From Teredinibacter haidensis (GTDB lineage Bacteria; Pseudomonadota; Gammaproteobacteria; Pseudomonadales; Cellvibrionaceae), in assembly GCF_014211975.1 (NCBI RefSeq), contig NZ_CP060084.1, positions 2,542,001 through 2,606,000 on the forward strand: a stretch of DNA of 64,000 bases. Direction: 5' to 3'. Positions 8,503 to 17,476 of this stretch are shown here, piece after piece (the first letter of the stretch is position 1; each line of letters starts with the position of its first letter). A program made the translations under genes and the position numbers. The notes below the pieces were generated by a model that ran no database searches, was not told the DNA's origin, and worked only from the letters and a program-made list of their open reading frames with translations.

Positions 8503-10149
8503 ATGTACCACAACTATTTTGGACTAAAAGAGCAGGCTTTTTCGATTGCGGTTAACCCGCGTTATCTCTATATGAGCCAACAGCACAAAGAGGCACTTGC
8601 CCACCTTATCTACGGTGTAAAAGGCGGTGGCTTTGTTTTGCTTTCGGGAGAAGTGGGCACAGGTAAGACCACCATTATTAAATGTCTCCTGGAGCAACTC
8701 CCAGAAAATACTGATATCGCCATTGTACTTAATCCCATGGCTGACGTTACCGATATGTTGCGTACTATCTGCGAAGAGTTAGGTGCAGAATACGATCAAC
8801 AAAAAATAAACGTTAAAGAACTGACCGACGCCCTGCACGACTACCTGCTTAAAAACCACACGAATGGCCATAATACGGTTTTATTGATCGACGAGGCCCA
8901 GCTGCTATCACCAGAATCTCTGGAGCAAATTCGCCTGCTAACCAATCTCGAAACAACGACGCAGAAGCTGCTGCAAATAATTCTGGTGGGCCAACCAGAG
9001 CTGAATGATTTACTCGCGCAACCACGTATGAGACAGCTATCACAGAGAATTACTGCCCGCTTTCACCTAATACCACTTACCCTGGCAGAAACCCAAGCCT
9101 ACATTAACCACCGACTGCGAATCGCTGGTATGCCCGAAGGCAGAAACCCCTACCCGACGGCTATCATACGGAAAATTCACGCGTTTACAGGTGGCGTTCC
9201 ACGCTTAATCAATATTTTGTGTGAACGTATGCTGATCGGCGCCTATGGCCACAACAAGCCCGTTATTGACCGACAAATATTCCAGCTCGCTCGCAATGAA
9301 GTTGCCGGCAGCATGGAGCACCTGCCCAACGGCCACAATAGAAAATGGAACCGCTGGCAGGGCGCCATAATTGGTGCCGCCGCAGTGATAGTACTGGGGC
9401 TGCTTATCTGGCTATTTATCCCTTCGACAACAACGCCCATCGTTCAAGCCGTTTCAGCTAAGACGTCGACGACTATGGAAACTGTTGTCACGGCCGATGA
9501 GCAAGGGATTCAGGAAACGCCCCTCCCCCCCACCTCGCGCAACAACGATGATATCGATTACCTAACCGACAGCTACACTCAGGCTCAGTACAACCTACTT
9601 AACTATCTGGGTTTTGGCGTCTCATCCGAAAGCCATCCCTGCTGGGAACTCACGCGAGAACAAATCGAATGCAAGACAGCAACGCTCGACACCTGGGAGG
9701 CATTTCAGGAACTTAATCGCCCTGCCGTACTGATACTAACGACCCCCGAGCGATTCACTTCCCACGTCATTATTACCGGAATTGGGCGTAAAACGGCAGA
9801 AGTAATCAGCGATTCAGGGCAAACTTACCAAGTACCGCTTTCCGAGCTTGGCCCACTCTGGAGCGGTAAAATTTTCTACGTTTGGAAGCGGCCAAAAGGT
9901 TTTACCGAACCCCTCGCCATTGGTCAGCGCAGCCGTGCCGTGCAATGGCTGGCAGAGCAGTTTGCGGTAATCGACAATCGAGAAAAACCCCTTACTGGTA
10001 GAGCCTTTACGCAAACACTGCAACAACGCGTGAGAATATTCCAACGCAACCAGGGCCTGCATGATGATGGCATTATTGGCGAACAAACACTGATGAAACT
10101 AAACGAAGTGCTGGGAATCGATAAAACCCTGGCATTACTCGAAGAATAA
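8503..10149 (+). CDS. gspA: GspA/ExeA-type AAA+ ATPase with peptidoglycan-binding domain
   Basis: A 548-residue inner-membrane ATPase. Residues 1-270 form an AAA+ domain with the family start MYHNYFGLKEQAFSI, Walker A GEVGTGKTT near residue 50 and Walker B VLLIDEAQLL. One transmembrane helix lies at about 288-306. A periplasmic part ends in a peptidoglycan-binding-1 domain (about 475-545, QRVRIFQRNQGLHDDGIIGEQT). In Aeromonas, ExeA with ExeB remodels or anchors to peptidoglycan so that the type II secretion secretin can assemble. It is followed 18 bases later by gspB. The locus abuts the end of the MSHA operon, so its client could be a type II secretin elsewhere or the MshL secretin; the sequence cannot tell. 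Confidence 0.9.
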   Translation: MYHNYFGLKEQAFSIAVNPRYLYMSQQHKEALAHLIYGVKGGGFVLLSGEVGTGKTTIIKCLLEQLPENTDIAIVLNPMADVTDMLRTICEELGAEYDQQKINVKELTDALHDYLLKNHTNGHNTVLLIDEAQLLSPESLEQIRLLTNLETTTQKLLQIILVGQPELNDLLAQPRMRQLSQRITARFHLIPLTLAETQAYINHRLRIAGMPEGRNPYPTAIIRKIHAFTGGVPRLINILCERMLIGAYGHNKPVIDRQIFQLARNEVAGSMEHLPNGHNRKWNRWQGAIIGAAAVIVLGLLIWLFIPSTTTPIVQAVSAKTSTTMETVVTADEQGIQETPLPPTSRNNDDIDYLTDSYTQAQYNLLNYLGFGVSSESHPCWELTREQIECKTATLDTWEAFQELNRPAVLILTTPERFTSHVIITGIGRKTAEVISDSGQTYQVPLSELGPLWSGKIFYVWKRPKGFTEPLAIGQRSRAVQWLAEQFAVIDNREKPLTGRAFTQTLQQRVRIFQRNQGLHDDGIIGEQTLMKLNEVLGIDKTLALLEE

Positions 10150-10167
10150 TTTAATAACAGGTTAACC

Positions 10168-10968
10168 ATGTCTCTGATTCTCGACGCTCTGCACAAAGCC
10201 GATAAAGAACGCCAAAAAAATGATGCGCCACCGGGACTGGATAGCCACCACGATTCAGCCAACCACCAAACTCAACGGTATTCTTTTAGGGCTCTTATCG
10301 CGACCGCCGCGATTGTACTTCTGCTGGCAGCAGCAGGTGCTTACCTCTGGCACAACATATCCGATTCAAATACACCCTCCAGCACACCGGCAAGCAAAGC
10401 CATCAACAACCAACAGCCTGAGCAAACAGAGCCCAAAGCGGAAGCGTCAAATCAAAGAAAAACGCTTCCCAGCAGCGTTGGAGCCCCTAAACCAAAGCAA
10501 GCCCGCTCCAAAGCTGGCGCGCCCCAAACTACGAAAAAGGCCGTGAAGCCCCCCGTCCCCCAGACGGAAGTCACTGCGCTCTACGAGCAAAAAGCGGCAG
10601 ACATGCCTAAGAGCCAACAGAACCCGAAAAAGGCCATCCCCCTAGCCAAAAGTCCCGTCGCGTCCCCAGCAAACGAACCCGCCGAGCGGGCCAATCACCA
10701 TCCGACCATTGAGGATTTCAACAGCATCGGCAACATTCGCAGCTTACCGTGGACGGTGCAGGAAAAAATTCCCACGTTGAATTATTCAGAACACGTTTAC
10801 TCTCCTAATAACCGGGGCTATATCGTTATTAACGGTACCAAGCGTAAAAAAGGAGATAGCATTGAAAGCGGGCTGCTCTTGGAGAGCGTGTTAACCAATG
10901 GTGTATTGCTCCGCTACCAGGGCCAGGTGTTTAAAATGCAAGCCCTCAATAGCTGGGTCAATATGTAA
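10168..10968 (+). CDS. gspB: GspB/ExeB-type secretin assembly partner
   Basis: A 266-residue bitopic inner-membrane protein. It begins MSLILDALHKADKERQ, the usual GspB cytoplasmic start. One transmembrane helix follows (about residues 42-62), then a long Pro/Lys/Ala-rich periplasmic linker (about 70-180). A compact C-terminal T2SSB domain (about 190-266) contains GYIVINGTKRKKGD and ends at NSWVNM. GspB works with GspA to place the type II secretion secretin. The long linker suits spanning the periplasm. It is cotranscribed with gspA, and its stop lies only 5 bases from the convergent mshQ stop. Confidence 0.88.
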   Translation: MSLILDALHKADKERQKNDAPPGLDSHHDSANHQTQRYSFRALIATAAIVLLLAAAGAYLWHNISDSNTPSSTPASKAINNQQPEQTEPKAEASNQRKTLPSSVGAPKPKQARSKAGAPQTTKKAVKPPVPQTEVTALYEQKAADMPKSQQNPKKAIPLAKSPVASPANEPAERANHHPTIEDFNSIGNIRSLPWTVQEKIPTLNYSEHVYSPNNRGYIVINGTKRKKGDSIESGLLLESVLTNGVLLRYQGQVFKMQALNSWVNM

Positions 10969-10973
10969 GCCTG

Positions 10974-13900
10974 CTAGCGGAGCACTTCCTGCCAATAAAT
11001 AATTCTATCGTGCCCGCGGTAGCTACCAAATGTAAATGTGGCGGCAGGAAGATCGGTATCGTCGGCAAGGCTCCCATCCCCACTCCAATCAAACCACAGC
11101 CAAGGGTAATTGGTGAGATCAATCTCGACCTGGAAACTACCGGTATTGCCCACTCCAGGAGCTGTGAAAAAATGGCCCGCGTCACCACCACTAAAATTCA
11201 CCATGCCACTATTGATATCCGCATAGGCTCCAGTACTCATTCCACCACCAATGGCAACTGAGCGATTGCTCGAGGTATCAAGGGTTCCGCTGGGATAACG
11301 GATATCGGTTAAAGTAATACCCGAGCAGCTATCCGCCGCATTCTGTTCCCAAAACACACCATTCCAAAACTCAGTTACAAAGGTCACCGGTAGATTAGCC
11401 GTTTCCGGCCCAAAGGAATCTGCCAAACGTAGTCTTCCCAAAAAGCTGCTTGCTTGGCCAATATTAACGCTATCTAGAGCCGGAGCCGTATCGGTATTCA
11501 AATCAAAACTTGTGTTAGGAATACTAGCCCCATCGGAATCCGTCAGAACAACACCTAAATCTAAGGTGAAGAACGGGCCATCCTTCAATCCTCCAGCATC
11601 TCGAGCTAGGGTGATCGTCGCATCCGCAGCCCCGCTGCCAGACGTCCATGAGACTGCAGTCGCTGCCGAACTGCGATGGCTGAGCACAGTAGGAACGACG
11701 GAATCAATAGCACTGTAATCAGCACTTCCTACACCTGTGGAGGGGCTCCACTTGGCAAAACTGCCGGTATAATTTTGTGTTGGCTGCGCCTGCGCGTTCA
11801 GTGCCTGCACCTCATACATCACATGAAAAGGTTGATCCATATAACTAAAGCCACCGCTATTACAGGCCGGTTGAACAGTGGTTGGAGATACGCTAAATGC
11901 CGCTGGTATAAAACGCCCAACATAACCCGAACGCCCCGCAATTCTATCCGAAATAGCCGCACTGGCCCCCATATAGTCACTGCTAATAATCTCAGCTGCC
12001 AATTCAACAATACCGACTTCGCCGTAATAAATGGTGGTGGTCAGTCCGCTGCCCGAGGTAAACGATGTAATCTGCCTGCCGTCTGCAGGCCCGCTTTCAC
12101 TAGTACCAAGCCCGGTATCCACGCCTGGGGAGGGCGCCACCAAAGTCGCGGACAATTGCACGCCTTCGTTGATCACTTCATTTCCAAAGCTGTCGATGCC
12201 CGCGTTATTGGAGAGATCTTCTCTCGAACTCGCATCTGCATCGCGATGTCCGTCTGCAAAACCATTATTGTCGGGATCGTCCCCGTCCTCCCAAGCAACG
12301 GCCCTCACTGCAGCAGTAAAATCTATGCCAGCGACGCTGAAGACGTCACCAACGGCATCACTCGCCGCAGGGTTACCACTCACCTGAATATCCAATGCAA
12401 ACGGCCGAGCAACAAAAGTTGTGCTCCCGCCAGCAATATCCAAACTCGAAAACCCAGAGCTATCATCAAGAAAATTTATCGCATAGCGCCCTATATCACT
12501 TGCGAGCAGCGAAAAATCTGCCACGCCATTCACAAATGGCAGTATGAAGTTGGCACCGGCAGGCGCCATATTGGGTGGGAATTCGGTTTCGGTACTACTC
12601 GTCAATTGGGCAGCCGCTCCGCCGGGGTCGCGCATACCATCGCGGTTGAACCACACCTTCACATTATCAACATCATACTCAGGAGCCGGGCCGCAACCAA
12701 AAACCGGATCATCCCTCACCATGGAAACACGGAAATCGTGCGGCCGCCCCACCACAACATCGTCATTCAAGGTGTCCGTGGACTCAACAACAAAAGCATT
12801 GGTACTGAAAGTTAAAGCCAATGAGGTGGACGCCACGCTTGCAGCAGAATCCTCCACTAAAACCATCAAGGTTTCGGCATGACTGTTCGCCAAGTTGAGG
12901 GTAATGCTTCCCTCATCCAAGCCCGCGGTCTCAAATATATAACGGGCACTGCCAGCGTCTGCGGCCCCTGGAGTGAGTATGCCTTGAGCATCACTGCTAT
13001 TCGCAGTGTTACTCCAATCCCCATGGTTGGTAGAGGTAGTGATGGAAATCGTTCCGGCATAATCCGTCAACGTATTATCACTGCTGTCCTCTGCTGTGAT
13101 GGTAACCTCTGCGGGCACACAGGTACTCGCGCCTCCGGCACCTACATTAATTGCAAAATGATCCACCGTCGCCACAAAAGAACAAGGATGAGTTTCGTTC
13201 ATCACGGCGGCAACCTCAGATTGCATCAATGGCGCATTAAAAATTCTCAACTCATCAATAAAGCCATCGAATCGACGATTAGAGTTCCCGCTAACAAAGC
13301 CTAGATCTGCACCGATTAATAAAGGGTCATCATTATAAAAACCAGCGCCACTGCTTTCGTTATTTGCCTCAGCAATCACACCATCAATATAAATAACCTG
13401 CATTCCCTGCTCGTAGGTAATCGCAATATGATGCCAAGTACCAATCGAAATAACCTCGTCGGTCGTAATTTGATAACCCGTCCTTCCTTTTTGCCACCAC
13501 CAATTAATCTGTCCATTGGCGTTTAGGTGAAACTCATAATTTTCATCTTTTGACACAATCGTTGCCAAGCCGCCGTTGCCACCACCGCCTCGCGCTACAC
13601 CCCAAGCATTAGGATTTATCCACACAGACACGGTAAAAGCGTCTAAATCGAGCGGCGATATACCACTGTCGTTAACCTGTAGGTAGCCGTCGCCGTTACG
13701 ATCGAAATCGCCAAAACGGCAGGTTCCAGGGTCACCTAGCAACGCTGGGCCAACATCGTCAGTCTTTGGATAGCCTCCAAGCCTCACGGCTTGTGCGTGT
13801 AGACCATTACCCGACTGATCGGTAGCCGCAGTGCCAGCATCCCACACCAGTTCCTCAAACCACCATTCCCCCACGGCAGCAGGTAGCACTGGAGGATCAT

Positions 13901-14657
13901 TAGTACAGAAAGTTCCATACTCGCCAGAACTCACCACGCCGCTATCATAGATAATACTCGAACCATTATTGACGGTAATATTACCGCCCGCTGTTACCGA
14001 TCCGGTTACTGAATACCCGCTGTGCACAGTAACGTCTCCCTCACTGTATACCACGGCAGTGAGGTCAATATGAATATTGATATTGGATTGAGAATAGAAA
14101 AAAAGGCTACGGTCTAAATTATTAACGTTAACAGCAGAACCGTTGTAAATATTAATCCCACCCTTCACATAAATATTTACGGTTCCCGGCGAAGAAATAA
14201 CGAGCTCCGACGCATACTGCATATTAAAGCTACCGGAAAAAACATAATCTCCAGGGGCCATGTTGACTGTAGAGGCATACTGCAAGGTAAAATTATTGTA
14301 GTTTCCAGGAACAACCGAGCGAGTTTCAAAAGTAGTTAAATTAATATTTTCCCTCGGTGCGGTTACAGGAAAACCAAAAAAAGAGCCGCTAGAGGCAAGC
14401 ACAGCAACCTCTTCACATGCAGAACCTTCACAATGGTTATCGTTATACTGGGGGTTGTAATGATTTGTACGAATAACCTCACCGGGCGTATCCACTAACT
14501 CCGATCCGTATTGCATCGTTATAGAACCAGATACAGTCGTACTTTGCACTGAGGACGAAAATATATCTGTACACTGTTGTGCCGATACCCGAGCAGACAG
14601 CAGGAGAAGAACAAGAAGCCACACCGCGCTCAGTTGTATTATGGGCCGTTCTCTCAT
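10974..14657 (-). CDS. mshQ: MSHA biogenesis protein MshQ, giant LamG/DUF6701 surface protein
   Basis: The last and largest protein of the MSHA operon (1227 residues). A signal peptide (about 1-26) is followed by a repetitive beta-rich region with three QY-x-S motifs (QYGSELV 49-55, QYASTVN 126-132, QYASELV 147-153) and runs of short alternating beta-strands up to about residue 245. Next is a LamG/concanavalin-like domain (about 262-470) holding an EF-hand-like loop near residues 314-326 (DFDRNGDGYLQ). Beyond about 480 are Ig-like segments and the long C-terminal region shared by MshQ proteins (DUF6701). MshQ is exported and thought to be part of, or tip-associated with, the pilus; a glycan- or surface-binding role is inferred from LamG. 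It starts 21 bases after the mshP stop. Confidence 0.85.
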   Translation of the reverse strand: MRERPIIQLSAVWLLVLLLLSARVSAQQCTDIFSSSVQSTTVSGSITMQYGSELVDTPGEVIRTNHYNPQYNDNHCEGSACEEVAVLASSGSFFGFPVTAPRENINLTTFETRSVVPGNYNNFTLQYASTVNMAPGDYVFSGSFNMQYASELVISSPGTVNIYVKGGINIYNGSAVNVNNLDRSLFFYSQSNINIHIDLTAVVYSEGDVTVHSGYSVTGSVTAGGNITVNNGSSIIYDSGVVSSGEYGTFCTNDPPVLPAAVGEWWFEELVWDAGTAATDQSGNGLHAQAVRLGGYPKTDDVGPALLGDPGTCRFGDFDRNGDGYLQVNDSGISPLDLDAFTVSVWINPNAWGVARGGGGNGGLATIVSKDENYEFHLNANGQINWWWQKGRTGYQITTDEVISIGTWHHIAITYEQGMQVIYIDGVIAEANNESSGAGFYNDDPLLIGADLGFVSGNSNRRFDGFIDELRIFNAPLMQSEVAAVMNETHPCSFVATVDHFAINVGAGGASTCVPAEVTITAEDSSDNTLTDYAGTISITTSTNHGDWSNTANSSDAQGILTPGAADAGSARYIFETAGLDEGSITLNLANSHAETLMVLVEDSAASVASTSLALTFSTNAFVVESTDTLNDDVVVGRPHDFRVSMVRDDPVFGCGPAPEYDVDNVKVWFNRDGMRDPGGAAAQLTSSTETEFPPNMAPAGANFILPFVNGVADFSLLASDIGRYAINFLDDSSGFSSLDIAGGSTTFVARPFALDIQVSGNPAASDAVGDVFSVAGIDFTAAVRAVAWEDGDDPDNNGFADGHRDADASSREDLSNNAGIDSFGNEVINEGVQLSATLVAPSPGVDTGLGTSESGPADGRQITSFTSGSGLTTTIYYGEVGIVELAAEIISSDYMGASAAISDRIAGRSGYVGRFIPAAFSVSPTTVQPACNSGGFSYMDQPFHVMYEVQALNAQAQPTQNYTGSFAKWSPSTGVGSADYSAIDSVVPTVLSHRSSAATAVSWTSGSGAADATITLARDAGGLKDGPFFTLDLGVVLTDSDGASIPNTSFDLNTDTAPALDSVNIGQASSFLGRLRLADSFGPETANLPVTFVTEFWNGVFWEQNAADSCSGITLTDIRYPSGTLDTSSNRSVAIGGGMSTGAYADINSGMVNFSGGDAGHFFTAPGVGNTGSFQVEIDLTNYPWLWFDWSGDGSLADDTDLPAATFTFGSYRGHDRIIYWQEVLR

Positions 14658-14678
14658 TAATATTCCTCAACTCAGGGG

Positions 14679-15119
14679 CTATTTCATATATGCCGAAACT
14701 TCAATTTCACGTTGTCCTAATAGCTGTCCACCACCACACTCACCCAGGCTGTTTATGTAGTAGAAACTGATAGTATTACCAGTGTCGGTATCCGATCGGC
14801 AGCTCACCACCGCAGTGCAAATCGCCAAGCCCGGAATAGTGTAAGTAATGGTCACGCCGCCCGCCATTAAAGCACAGTTAGTATCGGTTTGAGCTCGGGC
14901 AGTAACATTATCAAAGAGGTTGGCCATACCGTATTGAGCCCCACTTTCGGCAGCGTAAAATGCCTGAGCAGACAACCCCTCTACCGTCGCCTGCGTACCC
15001 GACTGGCTACTTAAACGACTAATGGCAATGGCTAAAAACGCAATACCTACCAATAAAATCAATGCCAAAGGAATTAAAAAGCCGCGCTGCCGGGATGTGT
15101 AACTTTTTTTAGGGTACAT
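14679..15119 (-). CDS. mshP: MSHA minor pilin-like protein MshP
   Basis: A 146-residue pilin-like protein with a short basic leader ending RQRG and then the hydrophobic helix FLIPLALILLVGIAFLAIAI. The processing glycine is present, but the usual Glu at position +5 of mature pilins is absent, as is common for PilX/MshP-type minor subunits. Two cysteine clusters lie in the C-terminal half. It overlaps mshO by 11 bases, so the two are likely translationally coupled, and mshQ follows 21 bases on. MshP is presumed to help start or cap the pilus. Confidence 0.85.
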   Translation of the reverse strand: MYPKKSYTSRQRGFLIPLALILLVGIAFLAIAISRLSSQSGTQATVEGLSAQAFYAAESGAQYGMANLFDNVTARAQTDTNCALMAGGVTITYTIPGLAICTAVVSCRSDTDTGNTISFYYINSLGECGGGQLLGQREIEVSAYMK

Positions 15120-15948
15120 TACGAACCAATACCTTACTGTTTAACGTAACGCTCTCTTTTCGATCTGAAAAAACAAGTGCTATATAAATAGCAGTGTTAC
15201 GCTCTTCACTCCCGGGCGACAACTCAAAAGCTTTCCCAGGGGCACTCAGAACCGATTTCGTCGGCACACTCACGTTTTCATCAAGCAGAAAACTACCGCC
15301 CCCTGGGTAACTGTCGTCGAGATTCCCGGTATCAAGGCCATAACCGTTATATTGCCTCAAAGCACCATTTTGCAAACAAAACCGGTTCGGATTACTCACC
15401 AGATACAAGCGCCCGGTAATCGAATTTCTATTAAAACGATGGGCTGAAGATAGCGTTACGCTGGTGTAAGGCGAGGCACCAAGTAGGTTAATGCTCGCGA
15501 GCGAGGATGGAACATTTAGCGTATAGATTTCCGCATTCGACAACCCACCAATTGCCGCATAGGCAATATCGGCCGCTTCTACAGACGTTATCGTAAACGG
15601 TGCCGTAATGATAGTTGACGAAGAAGAAGCGCCATTACCCTCATCCGCCACAGCATTTAAATAATTTACCCCTTTTACAATAGGAAAAAATTCAAGGCAG
15701 TTACCCGTATCGCTAATACGAATAGCATTGGGTAGCGCATTGCGAAGCTGGCGGGTTATTTGTTCGACGGAAACGCGTCCACGGGCAATAAGCTTACTTC
15801 TCGTCTCTGTTTGTTGGTAACTATCGATGGCGTTCACAATGAAGCGTGTTCCCATTACTCCAATAATCCCAATAATCACCATAACTGCAACTAATTCGAC
15901 TAGCGTAAAACCCAGCGTATTCTTCTTTTTAACGGTGTTTTTTGCCAT
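15109..15948 (-). CDS. mshO: MSHA prepilin-like protein MshO
   Basis: A 279-residue type IV prepilin-like protein. The 13-residue lysine-rich leader (MAKNTVKKKNTLG) ends at the prepilin peptidase site G/FTLVE, with Glu at +5, followed by a hydrophobic helix (VAVMVIIGIIGVMGTRFI). The large globular part carries two cysteines in C-terminal halves, likely for a disulfide. Length and operon position between mshD and mshP match MshO, one of the five prepilin-like products of Vibrio and Shewanella MSHA loci. Probably a minor pilin in a tip complex. Confidence 0.88.
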   Translation of the reverse strand: MAKNTVKKKNTLGFTLVELVAVMVIIGIIGVMGTRFIVNAIDSYQQTETRSKLIARGRVSVEQITRQLRNALPNAIRISDTGNCLEFFPIVKGVNYLNAVADEGNGASSSSTIITAPFTITSVEAADIAYAAIGGLSNAEIYTLNVPSSLASINLLGASPYTSVTLSSAHRFNRNSITGRLYLVSNPNRFCLQNGALRQYNGYGLDTGNLDDSYPGGGSFLLDENVSVPTKSVLSAPGKAFELSPGSEERNTAIYIALVFSDRKESVTLNSKVLVRNVP

Positions 15949-15968
15949 AGCAGCCTCTAATTTACCCG

Positions 15969-16484
15969 TTAAAAATTCGTTCTGTAAGCACTAAGGGTTA
16001 GCGCATCACCACCGGGCATCCCGACCTTTACCATAATTAATCTCGCCGGAACAGAGGCGGGGCCAAAAGTGGCGGAAGAAACAGAAACCGTAATGGGATA
16101 TAGAGGGTGAGTACTTGTATCGGAATAACCGTTATAGTCCCCAACGTCATCGTATCCAGCATCGGGAGCGATCCCCATACAGGTGGGTCCGGTTGCCGAG
16201 CCGCAGGGAGGAAAGCCTCCTGTCGGGGTATTCTCGTCGAACTTTCGGGAGAGAATCTCATCCAATTGTGCTTGAGCAATATCTAACGCTCTAACACGCA
16301 CTACTGGATCAACAGATTTTACCACGCTTTGATTAAATACTCGCAAAAGCGCCGATAACGCCAAACCGATAACGACGAGAAAAACAATGATTTCTATAAG
16401 AGTTACGCCCGTTTCTCTTTTCGTAGAACAGACTAATTTTGATGTGCTTGCGATAAGGGGAGAACCGTCAGCTTTATTTAACAT
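15969..16484 (-). CDS. mshD: MSHA prepilin-like protein MshD
   Basis: A prepilin-like minor subunit of 171 residues when begun at the ATG at 16484, which overlaps the mshC stop by 11 bases; an ATG 13 codons upstream is open but would deepen the overlap. The leader is long (26 residues) and ends RETG, followed by VTLIEIIVFLVVIGLALSAL. The first mature residue is Val rather than the usual Phe, but Glu at +5 is kept. Two cysteines (in PPCGSATGPTCMG) form a likely disulfide. Order C-D-O-P-Q matches known MSHA loci. Confidence 0.85.
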   Translation of the reverse strand: MLNKADGSPLIASTSKLVCSTKRETGVTLIEIIVFLVVIGLALSALLRVFNQSVVKSVDPVVRVRALDIAQAQLDEILSRKFDENTPTGGFPPCGSATGPTCMGIAPDAGYDDVGDYNGYSDTSTHPLYPITVSVSSATFGPASVPARLIMVKVGMPGGDALTLSAYRTNF

Positions 16485-16887
16485 AACCGGAATCGTCCAC
16501 CACAATGGTGACCACTCTACCATTTTGAGTTAGGTACAATTGGGAACCTGTTGTATGCCCCAATCTATCGTAACCAAACGAGGCAATATTTAACGTTTGC
16601 CCCTTCAGCATCACTAACGGGTAACTAACACCCCCAGCGGAAACGCTCACGTTATCCACGAGAACGTCTATCTGATTAACCGAGGTTCGAACTTCCACTG
16701 AACTCTGACGCACCATCGCCAACTGCTGCGCCGAATAAAAAGCCGCGACAATGGAGTCGCGGCTGGCTTGTAATTGAAGCGTGTCACTCGGTAAAATTTT
16801 CGTTAAGGCCGTTACCGCGAGTATGCCAATAATAAGCATAACGGTAATTAATTCAACTAAGGTAAACCCGGTAACATTTGTTTTCAC
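16474..16887 (-). CDS. mshC: MSHA prepilin-like protein MshC
   Basis: A 137-residue minor prepilin. The 7-residue leader MKTNVTG ends at the peptidase site before FTLVELITVMLIIGILAVTAL, with Glu at +5. The globular part resembles GspH-type pseudopilins, with a helix containing SIVAAFYSAQQLAMVRQSS followed by beta-strands. It starts 31 bases after mshA and its stop overlaps mshD. In Vibrio MSHA loci mshC directly follows the major pilin gene, as here. Confidence 0.85.
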   Translation of the reverse strand: MKTNVTGFTLVELITVMLIIGILAVTALTKILPSDTLQLQASRDSIVAAFYSAQQLAMVRQSSVEVRTSVNQIDVLVDNVSVSAGGVSYPLVMLKGQTLNIASFGYDRLGHTTGSQLYLTQNGRVVTIVVDDSGYVK

Positions 16888-16918
16888 AAGTATCTATTAG
16901 TGAAGTTAAAAACTCTAC

Positions 16919-17311
16919 TTAGAGAGCTGCGCCAATAGCATAAAACGACACCGACTTGCCCGTCAGGTTACTGAGTGTTAACTCACAAGAAACCTGTGAC
17001 TTGTTGCCAATAGACGTTGTACTAAGCGCGTATCGTCCTGTATCGAAATTTTCCAGCAAACTTGCTGTATCATCACAAGAATCAATAGTAATCAGCGTAT
17101 CGCTAGACAAGCCCGCCTCCAACGCTAAATCTACCGCGTGGTTTAACGCCGAACCACTTTCCAGCGCACTGGCAACCCCCATTGCCGCCGCCATTTCAGC
17201 TTCATCAGATAAATCCACAAACTTTGGAATTGCTGTTGCGGCCAAAATACCTAAGATAACCATTACTGCGATCAGTTCGATCAGCGTAAAGCCCGATTGT
17301 TGTTTCACCAT
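16919..17311 (-). CDS. mshA: Major MSHA pilin MshA
   Basis: The major pilin of the mannose-sensitive haemagglutinin type IVa pilus, used for surface attachment. I start it at the ATG at 17311 (130 residues), because GGAG lies about 9 bases upstream and this gives a normal 7-residue leader (MVKQQSG). An upstream ATG would add 7 residues. Mature protein starts FTLIELIAVMVILGILAATAIPKF, the classic methylated pilin helix with Glu5. Two cysteines (in DSCDD and QVSCEL) fit the C-terminal disulfide loop. A 165-base gap separates it from the preceding pseudopilin gene, room for its own promoter. Confidence 0.93.
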   Translation of the reverse strand: MVKQQSGFTLIELIAVMVILGILAATAIPKFVDLSDEAEMAAAMGVASALESGSALNHAVDLALEAGLSSDTLITIDSCDDTASLLENFDTGRYALSTTSIGNKSQVSCELTLSNLTGKSVSFYAIGAAL

Positions 17312-17444
17312 TGTGATATCTCCACGTTTCATTGATAAATTAATAATAGTCCAAATCCTGTTTGAACAAATACTATTAGGTACTAATTAGTCGACAACGA
17401 TTTGACTCTGCTTTGACGGCTTAACCTTATACGCTACCGCGCAC

Positions 17445-17450
17445 TGTCAA
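17445..17450 (-). promoter_or_regulatory. Candidate -35 element upstream of mshA
   Basis: A perfect TTGACA on the minus strand lies about 135 bases before the mshA start, in the only sizeable gap within the MSHA operon. A TATAAG follows after only 13 bases, which is too close for a standard sigma-70 -10 box, and no better-spaced box is obvious. An internal promoter for the structural pilin genes is known in Vibrio cholerae; here it is only suggested. Confidence 0.25.
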
Positions 17451-17476
17451 ATTGTTGACGACCCCTGTCTCTAAGC

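Noticed and set aside
11676..12815. A 379-codon open frame on the plus strand inside mshQ
   Set aside because: Antisense to a large, well-supported gene, with no recognisable domain and low-complexity composition; a codon-bias artefact.
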